From: Vanessa cardui
Taxonomy: Eukaryota > Arthropoda > Insecta > Lepidoptera > Nymphalidae
Direction: 5' to 3'
NCBI RefSeq assembly: GCF_905220365.1
Contig: NC_061131.1
Coordinates: 806,001 to 870,000 of the forward strand
DNA: 64,000 bases
Part shown: positions 12,042-24,224 of the stretch, one piece after another
Layout: each line of letters opens with the position of its first letter
Position numbering within the stretch: the first letter of the stretch is position 1
The notes under the pieces: generated by a model
The model's database searches: none
Seen by the model: only the letters and a program-made list of their open reading frames with translations
What the model was told of the DNA's origin: nothing
Translations under genes and position numbers: made by a program

Positions 12042-12170
12042 TTCTAATATTATAAATGCGAAAGTGACTGTTACCTCTCGTTAAAATCGCTGACTTAGAT
12101 GAAATTTGGTAAAGACATATTTTAAGTCCCAAAAATGGACATAGGTCTTTTTTAATCTTCATTCCTATTT
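12042..12170 (-). repeat. Repeat family T fragment, copy A
   Basis: 'ctaatattataaatgcgaaa' and 'gatgaaatttggtaaag' followed by 'ggacataggt' are the family words in minus orientation. Confidence 0.5.
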
Positions 12171-12944
12171 TGTTAGGTTTCCAAAAGTTAAGATACTACT
12201 TAGGTAATATACATGTAAAGAAAAAGGTATTTTTCTTCAATTTGAATTTCGCACATCAACAGCCTACAACTAAATTTTGTTAGCTATGAAAAATATTAAT
12301 ATAGAAGCAATCTTAGAAAAGTAAAGAATCTGGTAATTTAGGAGAAAACATTATTAATAGTAACATTAAATGTCGTTTCTCTTACAGGAATTAATATTAT
12401 ATATATTATTTTTTGAAAAGCAATACAATCTTATTTTATTTTTATTATTGTAATGTATGTAAAACTAACCGACAAATCTTCTTACAGAGAACTCAATTTT
12501 GTTTCATTAACCGTGTCATCCTGAATAAAAAGAAAGATCCTAAGAAAAAGAATCTTATACAAAATCTTTATACAGATTTTTTTTTACCTCTTTAATTGTG
12601 CGCTGCTGTGTGCCCTAAATAAATGTCTTTCTTTTTGATACAGATCATTTCCAAAAGATGTAAAAAGTGGGGTCAAAGTCAAGGGTTTAGTAAGTATACA
12701 TAAATACGTGAAACTTCCTAAACAGCTTCTTCCATAATATATCACACAGGAAAAAATGGTCTGCATCTCAAGGGAGAAATATCAGATCAGAAACGATATT
12801 GTATGTATTGATAGGCTTTGAGAATTCCATTTCACAGTTACTGACTTATTCAAGTTATTTACCGAAAGGCAATTTTGTGACTTGAATGTTATTGTTTGAC
12901 TAATACTATTAAAGACCTAAGTTTAATTGTTACGAATTTAGTTT
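12171..12944. other. Unannotated stretch of the duplicated unit
   Basis: Short open frames near 12413-12766 are AT-driven and show no protein features. Nothing else was seen. Confidence 0.45.
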
Positions 12945-13110
12945 GAGCCGAGAAGGCCCAGTGGTTAGTACGTCTTAACCGATGATTGTGGGTTCATACC
13001 CAATTTTTTTTTGGCAGTATGAAAATGTCATAAAATGTGCGTGGTGCTTTAAAATCCACCAACCCGTACTGGAGCAGCATGGTGGTATAAGATTCAAATC
13101 TCAAAAGAAA
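12945..13110 (+). mobile_element. SINE S1, decayed with internal deletion, copy A
   Basis: The head 'gagccgagaaggcccagtgg' is followed after the B-box region by a shortened body ending 'ccaacccgtactggagcag'. Confidence 0.75.
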
Positions 13111-13607
13111 TCGAGGTCATAGCTTTAAAATATTCAGACTATTTACTTTACTTTTTATAATTTACTTCGTTTAAAATATAGAAATACAAGCATTGTATTC
13201 ATTTAATTATTAAAGATTGGAAAAGGGAAGGCTGGATTTAAGAAACTTAACGGGTTTTCTTTGGATATTATAACGGTTGTTTAGAATTTTTATTATCTAC
13301 ATATGAATGAGTTCGAATCTCATGTTCTTGTTATATATTCGAAACTTGCAAATTTTTTGCTGGTTTTATATGTTTCTCATCTAATTGAAGTTCGAGGTCC
13401 AAATGTATATTCCAATCTGATATAATCTGTTAGGAATATTTACTTAGAATACGATTTTGCAATTGTTCGGCCTTTATTTTCGCAATAAAACTATTCTGAT
13501 TAATTAAATTAACTAATGCATCGACTGTGTCGCTTGGTGTAACCTAAGCATCTAAACATCAAATACTTAAAAGTTGTGGAATAAATGAACTTACATGAAC
13601 ACAAAAA

Positions 13608-13861
13608 CTCCTCTCCCTTTGAGGAGAAGGTTTGTGACATATTCCACCACGCTGTTCCTATGCCGTTTGGTGGAATACACATGTGACTGAATTTCTAAGA
13701 AATTAGACACATGCAAATATCCTCACGATGTTTTCCTTCACAGCTGAGCGCTAGATGAAACACAAATTAAGTACGTAAATATTCAGTGGTGCTTGCCTGG
13801 ATTTGAACCCGCAATTATCGGTTAACAAGCACGCGTTTAACCACTGGACCATCTCGGCTCA
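13608..13861 (-). mobile_element. SINE S1, minus strand, copy A
   Basis: On + it reads tail to head: 'ctcctctccctttgaggag', 'tggtggaatacacatgtg', 'atgttttccttcacagctg', then 'ccactggaccatctcggctc'. Confidence 0.9.
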
Positions 13862-14582
13862 CATTCACATATAAACCCTAAACACATTACACTCCATTTT
13901 GGAGGTCGTTTAAAAAACCTAATTTACATGTTATTACACTAATTTACGATACGAAAAGTACAATAAAATTCACGACTTAAAAAGGAATCAAAGATTTAGT
14001 TGGAAGCAGCGGTTTTCAATAATTATCATAATAATTTAGAAAATACGTGCACAGATACTTAATGTTTTCTTAGAAGCTTCTAAAAGCTTTATTACACTCT
14101 TGATAATAAAAGGCTGATTATATTCTTGACCCACAAAACCATTTTATTTAATGCTAATAATTCTTCGTTACATAATTCTGTCCTGCATGGTAGAAAATGT
14201 AGGTTAATTAAGTCAAGAACCTAAGCACGTATTCTACGTATATCGAAAACTTTAAATGAAAATTACAGGTTTAAATCTGAGAAATAGTAACAAATAAGGT
14301 CGCTCCTTATTATGTCCGTTGGCATTTTGCGTGTTATAAATGAGGTTTTAACACTGGCTCACTCGCTTGGAAATTGACCAACGGCAAATGCTATTTGATT
14401 TTGGAATAAGTGGCGCTTGCTAATGTTCTAAAGTGAGAAAAGTAAGTATCCCACTGCTGGACAAAGTTGTCATTTCATCTCGGATAGATGCACATGGGCA
14501 GTCAAATCCATGGGTAATATATTTAAAAGGAATATTATTTGATACAAGATTTTATAGATTATAAAAAAACGTGGAGTTTATA
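13862..14582. other. Unannotated stretch; site of a copy-B-only 112-bp segment
   Basis: No gene is visible. At 'cacatgggcagt|caaatccatggg' near 14490-14505, copy B carries extra sequence (38074-38185). Confidence 0.6.
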
Positions 14583-14815
14583 CCTGTCGACTTCCAAACA
14601 GGATATATTAAATTAAATAATTTTGACTAAATAAACTTGACTTTGTATTTTTTAAATGTTGGAAAAGAGTAACTACTGATTTTCTTGCTGGTTCTTCCCG
14701 GTATAATCTACTTTCCGAACCGGTGGTAGCTTCACTTAATTATAAAATGACGATTCAAAAGTGCTTGTAAAAGCCTACTTCAATAATGTTCCTAAATTTT
14801 GATTTTAATACATAC
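14583..14815 (+). repeat. RTE-like 3' tail repeat (family R), copy A
   Basis: 'gacttccaaacaggatat', 'gagtaactactgattttctt', 'ctttccgaaccggtggtagc' and 'caaaagtgcttgtaaaagcc' occur in family order, ending in TTGATTTTAAT. Confidence 0.8.
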
Positions 14816-15348
14816 CAATTCATTGTTAATAAATAGATTTTCCAAAAAGCTAGGGCTTATTAATTTAAATAATTTATTTCATAATAATATCAGAGGATAT
14901 TTTTTATATAAATCAAACGATTTAACAAAAACATTTAATACCGATTTTAATTAAATTTCTAGAACGTTTTTTTCTGATTACAAGTTTGTTAACGTTAATT
15001 AAGACCAACTGGATTATGGTCTAGATGAACAAAAAGCCAAAAGTTATTCAAGTAAGCCTTTACAAGCAATTTGATTCGTAATTAAAAAAATAAATGTTAG
15101 TGGAATCATCAAATAAAGATTTATGTTTCATAGAATATTTTATTTTAATTTTATATGTTGAACGATATAAGAACGTAGAAATTACAAACATACCTCCATG
15201 ATTTTTCAAAGTATATGATCCATACTATTAAAAAAGTAAGGTCATATAGGTCTCCCTTTTAAGGTGATTGTAAAAAATTCAACTTGCTGCTCTAATAAGG
15301 GTCGATGGATACCACATTTGGTAGAATGTTGTTAAAATTAAATATATG

Positions 15349-15490
15349 CAGGCTTAATCGCGATGTTTTCCTTCACCAACATGAATTATAAACACAAATT
15401 AAGTACGTGAAAATTACGTGCTTGCTTGGATTTGAACCGAAATCATTAGTTAAGATGCATTCAACAAACCACTAGGCCATCTTGGCTATA
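15349..15490 (-). mobile_element. SINE S1 3'-part deleted, minus strand, copy A (intact site)
   Basis: 'cgatgttttccttcacc', 'ttggatttgaaccg' and 'ccactaggccatcttggc' mark a minus-strand S1 head half. It contains TTAA at 15354-15357, the empty site for the element inserted in copy B. Confidence 0.8.
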
Positions 15491-15744
15491 CTAGTACTCA
15501 ATTTTTTTTGTTTGATCAAGAGGTTACAAACAATCAGCAATTAATGCATGCTTTCTAAACACTGGGATATCTCGGTCGGTTGTGTAAAGGGGTAATTTCC
15601 AAGATCCAATTCTAGAGATGTATCTACTGGTACAAGAATATGTTACTCTTGGGTGCTGTGATACTCCGAAATAGTATACATTATATTTATAAAATTTCTT
15701 TTAATAATAAATTCGACTTCTGCGAAGACAGGGCCATTAGCCTT

Positions 15745-16022
15745 TTTATGGTATAGGTTGGCGGGCGAGCATATCGGCCACCTGATGGTAAGTGGTCACC
15801 ATCACCCATAGACAATGACGCTGTAAGAAATATTAACTAATCCTTACATCGTTATCCACCGACCTTGGGAACTAAGATGTTATGTCCCTTGTGCCTGTAA
15901 TTACAATAGCTCACTCACCCTTCAAACCTGAATACAATAATACTAAGTACTGTTATTTGGCGGTAGAATAACTGATGAGTGGGTGGTACCAACCCAGACG
16001 GGCTTGCACATAGCCCTACCAC
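15745..16022 (+). repeat. Repeat family G, near full length, copy A
   Basis: All family blocks are present from 'tggtataggttggcgggc' to 'cttgcacatagccctacca'. Confidence 0.9.
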
Positions 16023-16483
16023 CTATTTTAAATAAAACTGGATGTTTGTATACCAGATGAGAATAGCGGGCTTCAACACAGTTTGACCGATCACTATGAA
16101 ATTTAATATTACTTTATGGAGACGGTTATATTATTAGCTGGAATTAGCAAATAGATTTGACATTAATCACTTACAACAATAATATTCAAGAGACAGCAAA
16201 ACAAGGTTACCTACTGTAGTTCGTTCCACAGTCGAGCTCCTAGGGAATTTAATACTTGAGCATATTTTCTTTATCCTCGATTGATTATTATATATGAAAA
16301 ATCATTGCCATTAGAAAAATCTCAAGCTTTGTATACCATGCAGTTAAGACGGCCGTGACCTGAGCTAATGGTCTTCGAATAAATAATGTTAAAGATCAAT
16401 AAAAAGCAAGTTCATTTAAATATCATGTTATATGATACAGTTTGTTTGGACTTACTATCTATAATATGCTATATATATATATA
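16023..16483. other. Unannotated stretch left of the Helitron
   Basis: No gene was seen. It is almost identical to copy B up to the TA array. Confidence 0.5.
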
Positions 16484-16642
16484 CTAGCAGACCCGGCCAC
16501 GCGTTGCTGTGGCTGAGTGATTAAGGAAGGATTTAAAAGACAAAATTTAACACAAATTAACATAGCATTTTTAATTTCATTTTATTTATAAATACTCTGA
16601 TAACCTTTAATTAAAATAAATCACAGTTTATCACATTAAAGT

Positions 16643-17717
16643 TTACTGAAGCGCCAGTCGATGTACAATATTTTTGATCAACCTGTCTTTTGTTAGCACA
16701 AATAAACGTGATGGTCTTTCTACACGTGAACAGGCCACGTATAATTGCCCATGGGAGAAACATGGATTCTCTAAATCTAAGCCGCAAATAGACATTTTTT
16801 GGCCTTGTGACTTATTTATAGTCATCGCGAAAGCTAAACGAAAAGGAAATTGCAGTCTTTTAAATGGTATTGGAGAATCTGACGGTATCATTGGAATGCG
16901 TGGTAACAGAACGATTACTCCTTTAAACTTTCCTGTCAAAATAGTTGCTTCGAGAACATTTCCGGTGATTTTTTTTATTACCAAACGTGTACCGTTGCAT
17001 AGTTTAGGGGGGTTCAAATTACGCAGAAGAATAATCGGTGATCCAATTTTGATTCAAGTGTGGAGGCATTCCTGTTATGTCTAAAGAATTTAAAAATTCA
17101 ATTGGAAAATTCACTGCTTCATTTTCATCAACAGTAGTGTCGATTGACTTGAACGACATTAAATCACCTGGTAATAGTTGTTGTATCTGGTAGTTAATTA
17201 GATCTACATCAACATTTTTCGCTGCCATAATAGCACGATTACTAAGCCAATTATGATTTAGATAGTTATTTATTATATCTGGGAATACACTCTCGATCAA
17301 TTCATTTTTAGTTTAAACAACAGTACAGAAATGTTCTGGTAATCGTATGCATTGGGTATCTTGATAAAATTGTACTTCACCGTTTCCAATATCTAATAAT
17401 TGCTGAGAAAAAACTAGTGCTGCCGGATCATTTTGGAGTTGTACTCGCATGTTTTTTGTCAATCTTAGAGTTTTGACGTTTCTCTATAAAAATGATTGTT
17501 TTAGACATGCATTGATTTCATCGGCAAAAGTAGAGCGAGGAATGACAGGCAATGTTTGCCGGAAATCACCAGATAATAGTAAAATAGCTCCACCAAAAAG
17601 TCTGTTATTACTGTTTAAATCCTGCAAAGTTCTATTTAATGCTTCGAGCGAATGTTTATGAGCCATGGTACACTCATCCCAAATTATGATTGAACTCTTC
17701 CGTAATACTGCAGCCAT
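16643..17717 (-). pseudogene. Helitron PIF1-like helicase, fragmentary
   Basis: Helitron helicases unwind DNA during rolling-circle transposition. Three minus-strand pieces remain in N-to-C order. Piece 17717-17484 holds the Walker B-like IIWDECTM and the GDFRQTLPVI region. Piece 17300-17019 corresponds to the part reading MAAKNVDVD...LLPGDL and GMPPHLN. Piece 17017-16643 holds GTRLVIKK, AFAMTINKSQGQ and YVACSRV, the C-terminal helicase motifs. The first part, with the Walker A motif, is absent, and frames change between pieces (near 17017 and 17300-17480). The family is clear; function is lost. Confidence 0.88.
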
Positions 17718-17755
17718 TCCGCTCCCTTTCTTAATTCTCTTCTAATCTTGGAGAC

Positions 17756-17905
17756 GATTATCACGCTGTTCTCTTGATTCATGCGCACGAATATCAGCTA
17801 TGCGAATTGTTTGAGCTTCATTTCTTTCTGCTCTTTGTTCGACTGATTCGTGAGCTCTTTCAAGACGCCGTTGTCGAGCTTTTTTGCTACGGGCATTGTT
17901 GAGGT
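17756..17905 (-). pseudogene. Helitron Rep protein N-terminal remnant
   Basis: On the minus strand a frame of about 50 codons reads NNARSKKARQRRLERAHES and later RNEAQTIRIADIRAHES, ending at a TAG near 17743. This charged, arginine-rich repeat is what I remember at the start of arthropod Helitron proteins. It jumps directly to helicase motif II sequence, so the zinc-finger and HUH nuclease regions have been deleted. Confidence 0.7.
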
Positions 17906-18454
17906 TAGATTTTTTTGGTGAAAATTTTATTTTTACTGAAAATTTTATGTGAATAAATTCCTTGTACTATTATTTTGTTGTTCTTATATTTCACTACATT
18001 ATGTAACTGTAAATTAGTAGCTATATAGATATCCAAAATAATATACAACAAATGAAAATAAAATGAAAAATGATCCAGAAAAAGCGATGTCACAGAGAGT
18101 ATCGATCAAAAAATGGCCAGCACCACGTGTAGTGGAAAATGAAATCTAAAATTCAACGGTAGCGCCATCTATGATAAGTTAATGATAAACGGTCTGACAG
18201 ATTTCTGTAAAAAATTCCTATGTGGGGCGCCATCTGTTCGAAATTTTCGTAACTTACAATTAATAACAACAATCAACTTTGATAATCATTTTATTGTTAT
18301 TTATAAATCATTGAGGCCATTAATCGAAATGAAAACTATCCTATCTCTTAAGTTGGACCAAATTACACATAATTGCCAAATTTCATCAATATCGGTTGAG
18401 TTGGTGAAGAGTTCACTGGGAACATACATTGTGACACTGGATTTTTATATATTA

Positions 18455-18457
<3 letters not shown>

Positions 18458-18516
<59 letters not shown>
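18458..18516. repeat. (TA)n array flanking the Helitron
   Basis: The right half of the TA array that received the Helitron; the left half is 16470-16483. Confidence 0.95.
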
Positions 18517-18519
<3 letters not shown>

Positions 18520-18654
18520 TATGATTGATAGCATACCTAGTGAATGAAACGATTGCCTCCTGGCTATTTCTATTCAAATACAATACGTATTTAATTATTT
18601 TCACAAAAAAAGATACCGCTAATTTACTTTCGCCGTTTCCTCTCAGGTCAGGGT

Positions 18655-18752
18655 GTTTCTCTTTCCGAACCGAAGGTGTTTAAATTGACAATCAATAAGA
18701 AAGTGTAATGCTTCTACATTGAATAAAGTAAGTTGAGCTTGAGTTTGAGTAT
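18655..18752 (+). repeat. RTE-like tail repeat (family R variant), copy A
   Basis: 'ctttccgaaccgaaggtg', 'aatcaataagaaagtgtaat' and 'attgaataaagtaagttgag' resemble the family R tail. Confidence 0.55.
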
Positions 18753-19154
18753 GCACTGCTAATACTATAGTGTAGCCAGCTGAAGTTTGGAACATAAGTC
18801 TATTCAAAAACGTCCCTTACGAAAAAAAACAAACTCCAAGGATGTTACATGAGTTTTACATATTCGAAGACGGAGAAGGCTGCCAGGGCTGTATAAAGTC
18901 ATAACACTGTATTGACGATATATAATAACATGCCTTGTATAATTTGTAAACGTGGCCGGGCAATTAAAATCTAAAACACGTTATTCCGAGGACAAAGCCC
19001 AATGACGTCATTACTCCATCGTTTGTAAACATTAAAGTAGTAATTAAATGTTAATTGTCCATAAATTTTCTTAAGCATTTAACAGGATTATAGAATAAGT
19101 TTTAAGTGAACTTCCTTATTTTGATAACATTAAATTTGGGTGTGCTATAGTATA
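18753..19154. other. Unannotated stretch of the duplicated unit
   Basis: Nothing supportable was seen. Confidence 0.45.
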
Positions 19155-19223
19155 AGAGATGGGCCAGTGGTTAGAACGCGTGCCTCTTAACCCATGATTG
19201 CGGGTTCAAACCCAGGCTAGCAC

Positions 19224-19302
<79 letters not shown>

Positions 19303-19521
19303 CTTAATTTGTGTTCGTAATTCAACTCTTGCTCTGCGTTGAAAGAAAACATCGTGAGGAAACCTCCATGAAATTCCGCCACATGTGTATTTCACCAACC
19401 CGCATAGGAACGGCATGGAAAAATATGTTTCAAACCTTCTCGTCAAAGGGAGAAGAGGCCTTAGACCAGCAGTGGGAAATCTACAGGTTATTGTTATTGT
19501 TGTTGTGTTATTGTTGTTGTG
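19155..19521 (+). mobile_element. SINE S1 with an internal (TA)n expansion, copy A
   Basis: Head 'gagatgggccagtggttag', B box 'gggttcaaaccc', then a 71-bp TA array (19227-19297) exactly where other copies read 'cactgaatattcatgtgc'. The body resumes with 'tgcttaatttgtgttcgt' and ends in a (TTG/TTA)n tail. The partner in copy B (43043-43352) has no such array. Confidence 0.92.
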
Positions 19522-20383
19522 CAATAGTACTACACTGACTATAGTAAAAGTTGATGTTTTTGTCAATGAGCGGTGAATTGCAAAATGGTTGTGAAAGGTG
19601 AATGGTGAATTGCAAAGGTGTGTGTTAACTGGTATTCGATATTCATAGTTTCGGGATAAAGAACCGTCGTTAGTGTAGAGCCAGTGGATTCACTTAAGTT
19701 TCAAACTTATTCAATAGGGAATGTAAACTGTACCCTTCTCATCGTAGACTTTTGTCACTATCGAACTTCTAACATACATATATGTGAGCAAAGTGAGCAT
19801 ATTTCAAAGGACAAGTTTTTTAAAAAAAGGAAAGAAGTCATATACCCAATTTTTCTCTTTAATTGCAAACATTCTCAAGGGCTATTAAAGAAAAACCTTC
19901 CCTCCATTATAATGAGTGGGAACGCTTAATCAGAGAAGTAATTAAGACTGCTGATAGCACGAAAATCCATTTAATTAACTGTTAAGACCAAGTTCCAATC
20001 CGATGTCCAATTTTCTAAATCTAAATTCTGTAAAAGTTTGGCCAAAAGCGTATTTTTTATCACACAAACCATTTCGAATATTTATTGACTGTACGGGTAG
20101 GTTTAACGTGGGATCAATCTGAGCAAGCACTTCTGAGTATCTAATTGCTTACTTTGTATATATCGTCTCCAAATGTTTATCTTTAATCCTCAATTCCTAA
20201 AAGTACAAATTTGGTGCTTGACCATTTATTCTTGCCACTGACGATATCATTTATCTCATGGTCCATGGAAGGAACTTAATCGGTAGCTTTGTTCAAACAT
20301 CTGGTTAGGACCTTCATCGATCATATATTATACCACCAGGCAGCAATAAGTAGTTTAGTTTAAAGGTGGATTAAACCATCATA
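19522..20383. other. Unannotated stretch with a shared 81-codon frame
   Basis: The frame 19684-19929 (+) is almost identical to 43482-43727, but its single amino-acid difference and lack of any recognisable motif give no reason to call it coding. Confidence 0.45.
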
Positions 20384-20520
20384 GCTACAGGGACAAGGGA
20401 CGTCACATTCTTGTTCTCAAAATTGGTGCCACATTGCCTGTGTAAAATTTTATATGGCGCTATTAGCAGTGATGACTATCTGCCATCAGGTGACATATTT
20501 ACAAGTCCGCCTATCAATGC
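20384..20520 (-). repeat. Repeat family G, decayed, minus strand, copy A
   Basis: 'gggacaagggacgtcaca', 'ttggtgccacattg' and 'ctgccatcaggtgacatat' are reverse-complement family words. Confidence 0.65.
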
Positions 20521-20535
20521 AATAATCCTGGCATT

Positions 20536-20757
20536 GACGATATCCGTGGTCGAGTAGTGTGTACACCGGTTTTCATGGACACGCCAATCTGAGGTCCCGG
20601 GTTCGATTGCCGGCCGAGTCGATATAGAAAATTCATTAGTTTTCTATGTTGTCTTGAGTCTGGGTGTTTGTGGTACCGTCGTTACTTTTGATTTTCTATA
20701 ACACAAGTGCTTCAGCTACTCACATTGGGATCAGAGTAATGTATGTAATGTTGTCTC
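20536..20757 (+). mobile_element. tRNA-derived SINE, family S2, copy A
   Basis: 'ccgtggtcgagtagtgtgta' (A-box side) and 'gggttcgattgccggccg' (B-box side) precede the body 'ttttctatgttgtcttgagt' and 'gatcagagtaatgtatg'. Another copy is at 63011-63230. Confidence 0.85.
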
Positions 20758-21454
20758 ACTTATTGGCATGGAAGGAGAACTGTAAGGAACCCTCTCTTTG
20801 TTCCGGAAGTTATTTTCTTAAGTAGTACAAAAAGTACTAGTACAAATATCAGAATTTGATTCGAAATGTTGGATATTCCCCTCTATATAAAAAGCACATG
20901 ACTGTTTGGAGGCTCGGGCTCAAACCCACACTTTGCTGTGAAGATTAATTTGTTCTACCCCTGCACCATAACGGCCTTGATATTCAGCGAAATTACAAAG
21001 TATTTATAACATATTATTTACGAGGAAATTAGTTTACAAATATGAATATAATCCTCTTTAAGATAGTTAACGTTGCAACGGAGAGTTCTCAATTTAGTTC
21101 ATAAACACAAGTTGTATGTTAATAAGACTTAATTTGTTAACTTTATATAATATAATTTGTAGGTAAATTTAGAGCTACTATCGGAGTTTCAATAACAGCC
21201 ACCCTTATACGGGTTATTTTCTTCGTAACATGATACATATAAATAGCAGTTATACATATGGGTTTAGTGTAAATAATGCTCTTTGAAAACGTCCAAAATA
21301 AATTTTATTCATTAACTGCATAAAATGATAGAAAAATATCCTATCCTGATACTGGGTTTAAACTCGACTGTAGTGTATAAAATATCACTAGGTTTTTTTT
21401 TAATTCGCAGTGGCCGTCCAGAATATCATGTCTGAATGTTAGTGTCTACATCGT
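20758..21454. other. Unannotated stretch of the duplicated unit
   Basis: No gene was seen. 'gctcgggctcaaacccacac' near 20914 is tRNA-like only in its B box and is not called. Confidence 0.45.
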
Positions 21455-21751
21455 AACAGCCTGTAAATTTCCCACTGCTTGACTAAGGCCTACTCTCCCA
21501 TTATGGAGAGGATTTGGTAAATATTTCACCACACTGTTCCATAGCGGGTTGGTGGAATACACATGTGGCAGAATTTCTATTAAATTAGGCACATGCAGGT
21601 TTCCTCACGATGTTTTCTTTCACCGCTGAGCACGAGATGATTTATAAACACAAATTAAGCACATATATATATAGTGGTACTTGCCTGAGTTTAAACCCGA
21701 AATCATCGGTTAAGATGCACGCGTTCTAACCACTGAGCCACCTCAGCTCAC
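21455..21751 (-). mobile_element. SINE S1, near full length, minus strand, copy A
   Basis: It runs from tail 'acagcctgtaaatttcccac' to head 'ccactgagccacctcagctc'. Copy B (45264-45493) has lost about 65 bp of the tail side. Confidence 0.9.
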
Positions 21752-23467
21752 AGCGTTGACATAGAGGCACAAAACCTCAGAAAGCACATTCGTCTGAGTT
21801 CACTATATAGATAACAGTAACCAAATCAGGTCAGGTGGTTATCATCATCACTTATTATATACTTTAATAAAGGATACATAATATATCATATTCATTAGAC
21901 CATCGCAATCGCGATATTTTTATCATTATACTAAAAGCTTTAAAAACTATCACAGTTTTAGTAAAAAAATGGTCACTTAGGTATCTTAACGGTGTTTGAT
22001 TCTATTTGGCAAAGTTCCAACAAATAATTATTTATCGCCTCCTTTGGTTGGATCCATTAAGTAAATCTTTATTAATCCTCTACTTTTGTTCCTATGACAG
22101 CTTTTAATTCAGTTTGTGTGTCAGAGTTGCGTTTAGTGATCGGCACTCAAATAAGATATTTGGAGATCTTTTTATGAAATTTATAGAGATATAAAAAAGT
22201 TTATAAAAATTTAGTGTTGTTCTTTTTTGAACTAAAAATAGGCGTATTTTTTTCACGCTTTGTAAACTTTTACAAAGGTATCCAAGTTTTTGGGGACCGG
22301 CGGGATTCTAGCAAGTTTATACGGGATTTTGTGTTACAAATTAGAGAAGCTTCGGGATCATGACAATATAGATAATATCCACGACTCCTCGCATCCTATT
22401 CTCCGCTTTTGGCTCAGTGGCGCTCGAGACGAAGTTGATATTACCCCTTGTAGTCCTCGATAGTGCGTAAGTAAGTCAGTCAGTAGTGCGTGACTATCCC
22501 AGCCAACGTCATATTTAAGGTCATCTGAAATAGGAGACGCGAGGTTACGCCTCTAGACATCCAAATTGTACATTTGGGAATTGAGTATAAAAACTAAGTA
22601 ATTCAATACTCAGTCGTGCTTGTCTAAATTTGTACCTGCAATGAACAATGTGCCTTGATATCTATTGAGTTATGCGGTATAACTCTTGATAAATGCAAAC
22701 TAAATATAGACATATAGAAATATTTTACATGTGATTTTCTGCTTGATTTAACACACAATGTATTTCGAGTTAACAATACAAACTCACGTAAGTGTTTCGA
22801 TAAGAGCTCTTATCCATTTCAAGACTTCGTTTTATTGGGAAAAGATTTTGGCGTCACGATCGAGAACATTCGAAAGATTGAACGTTTTATATATAGTAGC
22901 TTCCCGTCCCGAATTCTAAGTATGATTCTATCGGTTTAAGCAATACCCACCAGTGAAACTCCGATCTTAATTTTTTCCAACATTTTTTACAATCAGCTTA
23001 ATTCTTCTTAATCGTTTTCTCGTTACATGCGTGGGGCTCTCCTGTACACTTCGCACCACCTTCCTCCAGTCGGGCCCTGGATCCTGTAGACGAATTTACT
23101 GTGTCTATCCATCAGTGCTCTTCCTCTATCTCTCTTCCCCCCACATAATATTTTAAATATCGTATCAGCATAATATTTTAACCTAATTTGGGCGGAGCCA
23201 AGCCGCAGCCTTCAGCAAAAATTGTATCGGAACCTACATAATTGTTATAAATATATTAGCTGCCCGAATTTGAAAGCGTTAAATTACTATCTACTCAAAT
23301 ACCAAAATACATCGTAAATAGTGTAAGTATGTAAGGGGATTTAAATTAAAAACTCACGTGCGCTCATAATAACACTACCTTCTGGAATACTTAAAATCTT
23401 CATATATTTGATTAATAAACGAAAAGAGCTTACTGTTTTAAATTAGTTCAAATTGATTCCAAGACGG
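21752..23467. other. Unannotated, apparently low-repeat part of the duplicated unit
   Basis: This is one of the longer stretches with no clear repeat. Near 23025-23105 the minus strand reads W-R-K-V-V-R in a context like the end of LINE ORF2 proteins, but the match is too short to call. Copies A and B diverge most at 23180-23450. Confidence 0.45.
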
Positions 23468-23700
23468 GTGAGATGGCCCAGTGGTTAGAACGCGTGCAGC
23501 TTAATCGAGGGCTGGGGATTAAAATCCAGGCATGCACCAATTAAATTCACGTGCTTAATTTGTGTTTATAATTCATCTCGTTCTGCGGTGAAGAAAAACG
23601 TCATCATCATCACCTGTGTATTCTACCAACCCGCATTGGAACAGCGTGGGGGAATGTGTTTCGAACCTTCTCCTGAAAAGGGAGAGGAGGCTTTAGCTCA
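23468..23700 (+). mobile_element. SINE S1, copy A
   Basis: 'tgagatggcccagtggttag' then 'ccaacccgcattggaacagc' and 'gggagaggaggctttag'. The sequence around the body ('cgtcatcatcatcacctg') differs from copy B, which also has extra tail. Confidence 0.88.
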
Positions 23701-24224
23701 TATGTTTTAAATTAGTTCAAATTTATGATTCCAAGACATCTGTCAGACAAGAAACATTAAAAACAAATTTAACTCGTTGCTTTATTTGGACGTAAAATAT
23801 ATCAAGGATATATGTGTGCTGTCATTCTCAAAATTTGCTCAATTCTCGCTTTTAGGTAATGTAAATCATAAAATAACAACAAATAGATTAATTAGCAGAG
23901 CACCTGCGGCGTAGTCTTTGACGTGCCGTTGAAATTGTTTCGAGGCAATAAACTCGACAACAGCTGTAGAAATATTTCCAAACTTCGTTGAAATTTTTAA
24001 TGAAAAATAACTTAATAAATGACTATTTCGTTGGTATAATATCCAGTAAAAAAGACCTCAGATCCCGTATACTAAGTTTCAAAACTAGGATCAGCCTTGT
24101 TTCGGAGAGGTCATAAAGTCGTTCAACCTGCTCTTGATTTTTTTCTCATAACGCCGTAGGTGCCGTTCTTTTGGATAATAAGAACGATTGATTAGAAAAA
24201 TTACTGAAATGCCACTTCAATTTA
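23701..24224. other. Unannotated stretch ending at the LINE target site
   Basis: No gene was seen. The terminal TTTA (24221-24224) is the left target duplication of the LINE. Confidence 0.5.

Larger units (their letters stand above)
16484..18457 (-). mobile_element. Helitron, internally deleted, inserted only in copy A
   Basis: On the minus strand the element starts 5'-TC (TCTTAATATATAAAAATCC) and ends ...GGGTCTGCTAG-3', with the CTAG terminus typical of Helitrons. It lies between host A and T inside a TA array, as Helitrons require, with no target duplication. Copy B has an unbroken TA array here (42350-42401), which confirms both edges. Inside are a remnant of the Rep N-terminal region (17756-17905) and broken PIF1-like helicase (16643-17717). 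The Rep nuclease domain is missing, so it cannot mobilise itself. A 1,974-bp element. Confidence 0.92.

Noticed and set aside
16674..17084. 136-codon + frame opposite the Helitron helicase
   Set aside because: Antisense shadow of the helicase remnant, whose motifs read on the minus strand.
18182..18547. 121-codon + frame ending in Tyr-Ile repeats
   Set aside because: It consists of Helitron 5' end plus TA array; the repeats are a microsatellite artefact.
19684..19929. 81-codon frame duplicated at 43482-43727
   Set aside because: Near identity follows from the recent segmental duplication. The frame has no recognisable motif and its only visible change alters an amino acid.
23025..23105. LINE ORF2 C-terminal relic on the minus strand (W-R-K-V-V-R)
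   Set aside because: Only a handful of codons match, without a tail; noted in the block entry but not called.
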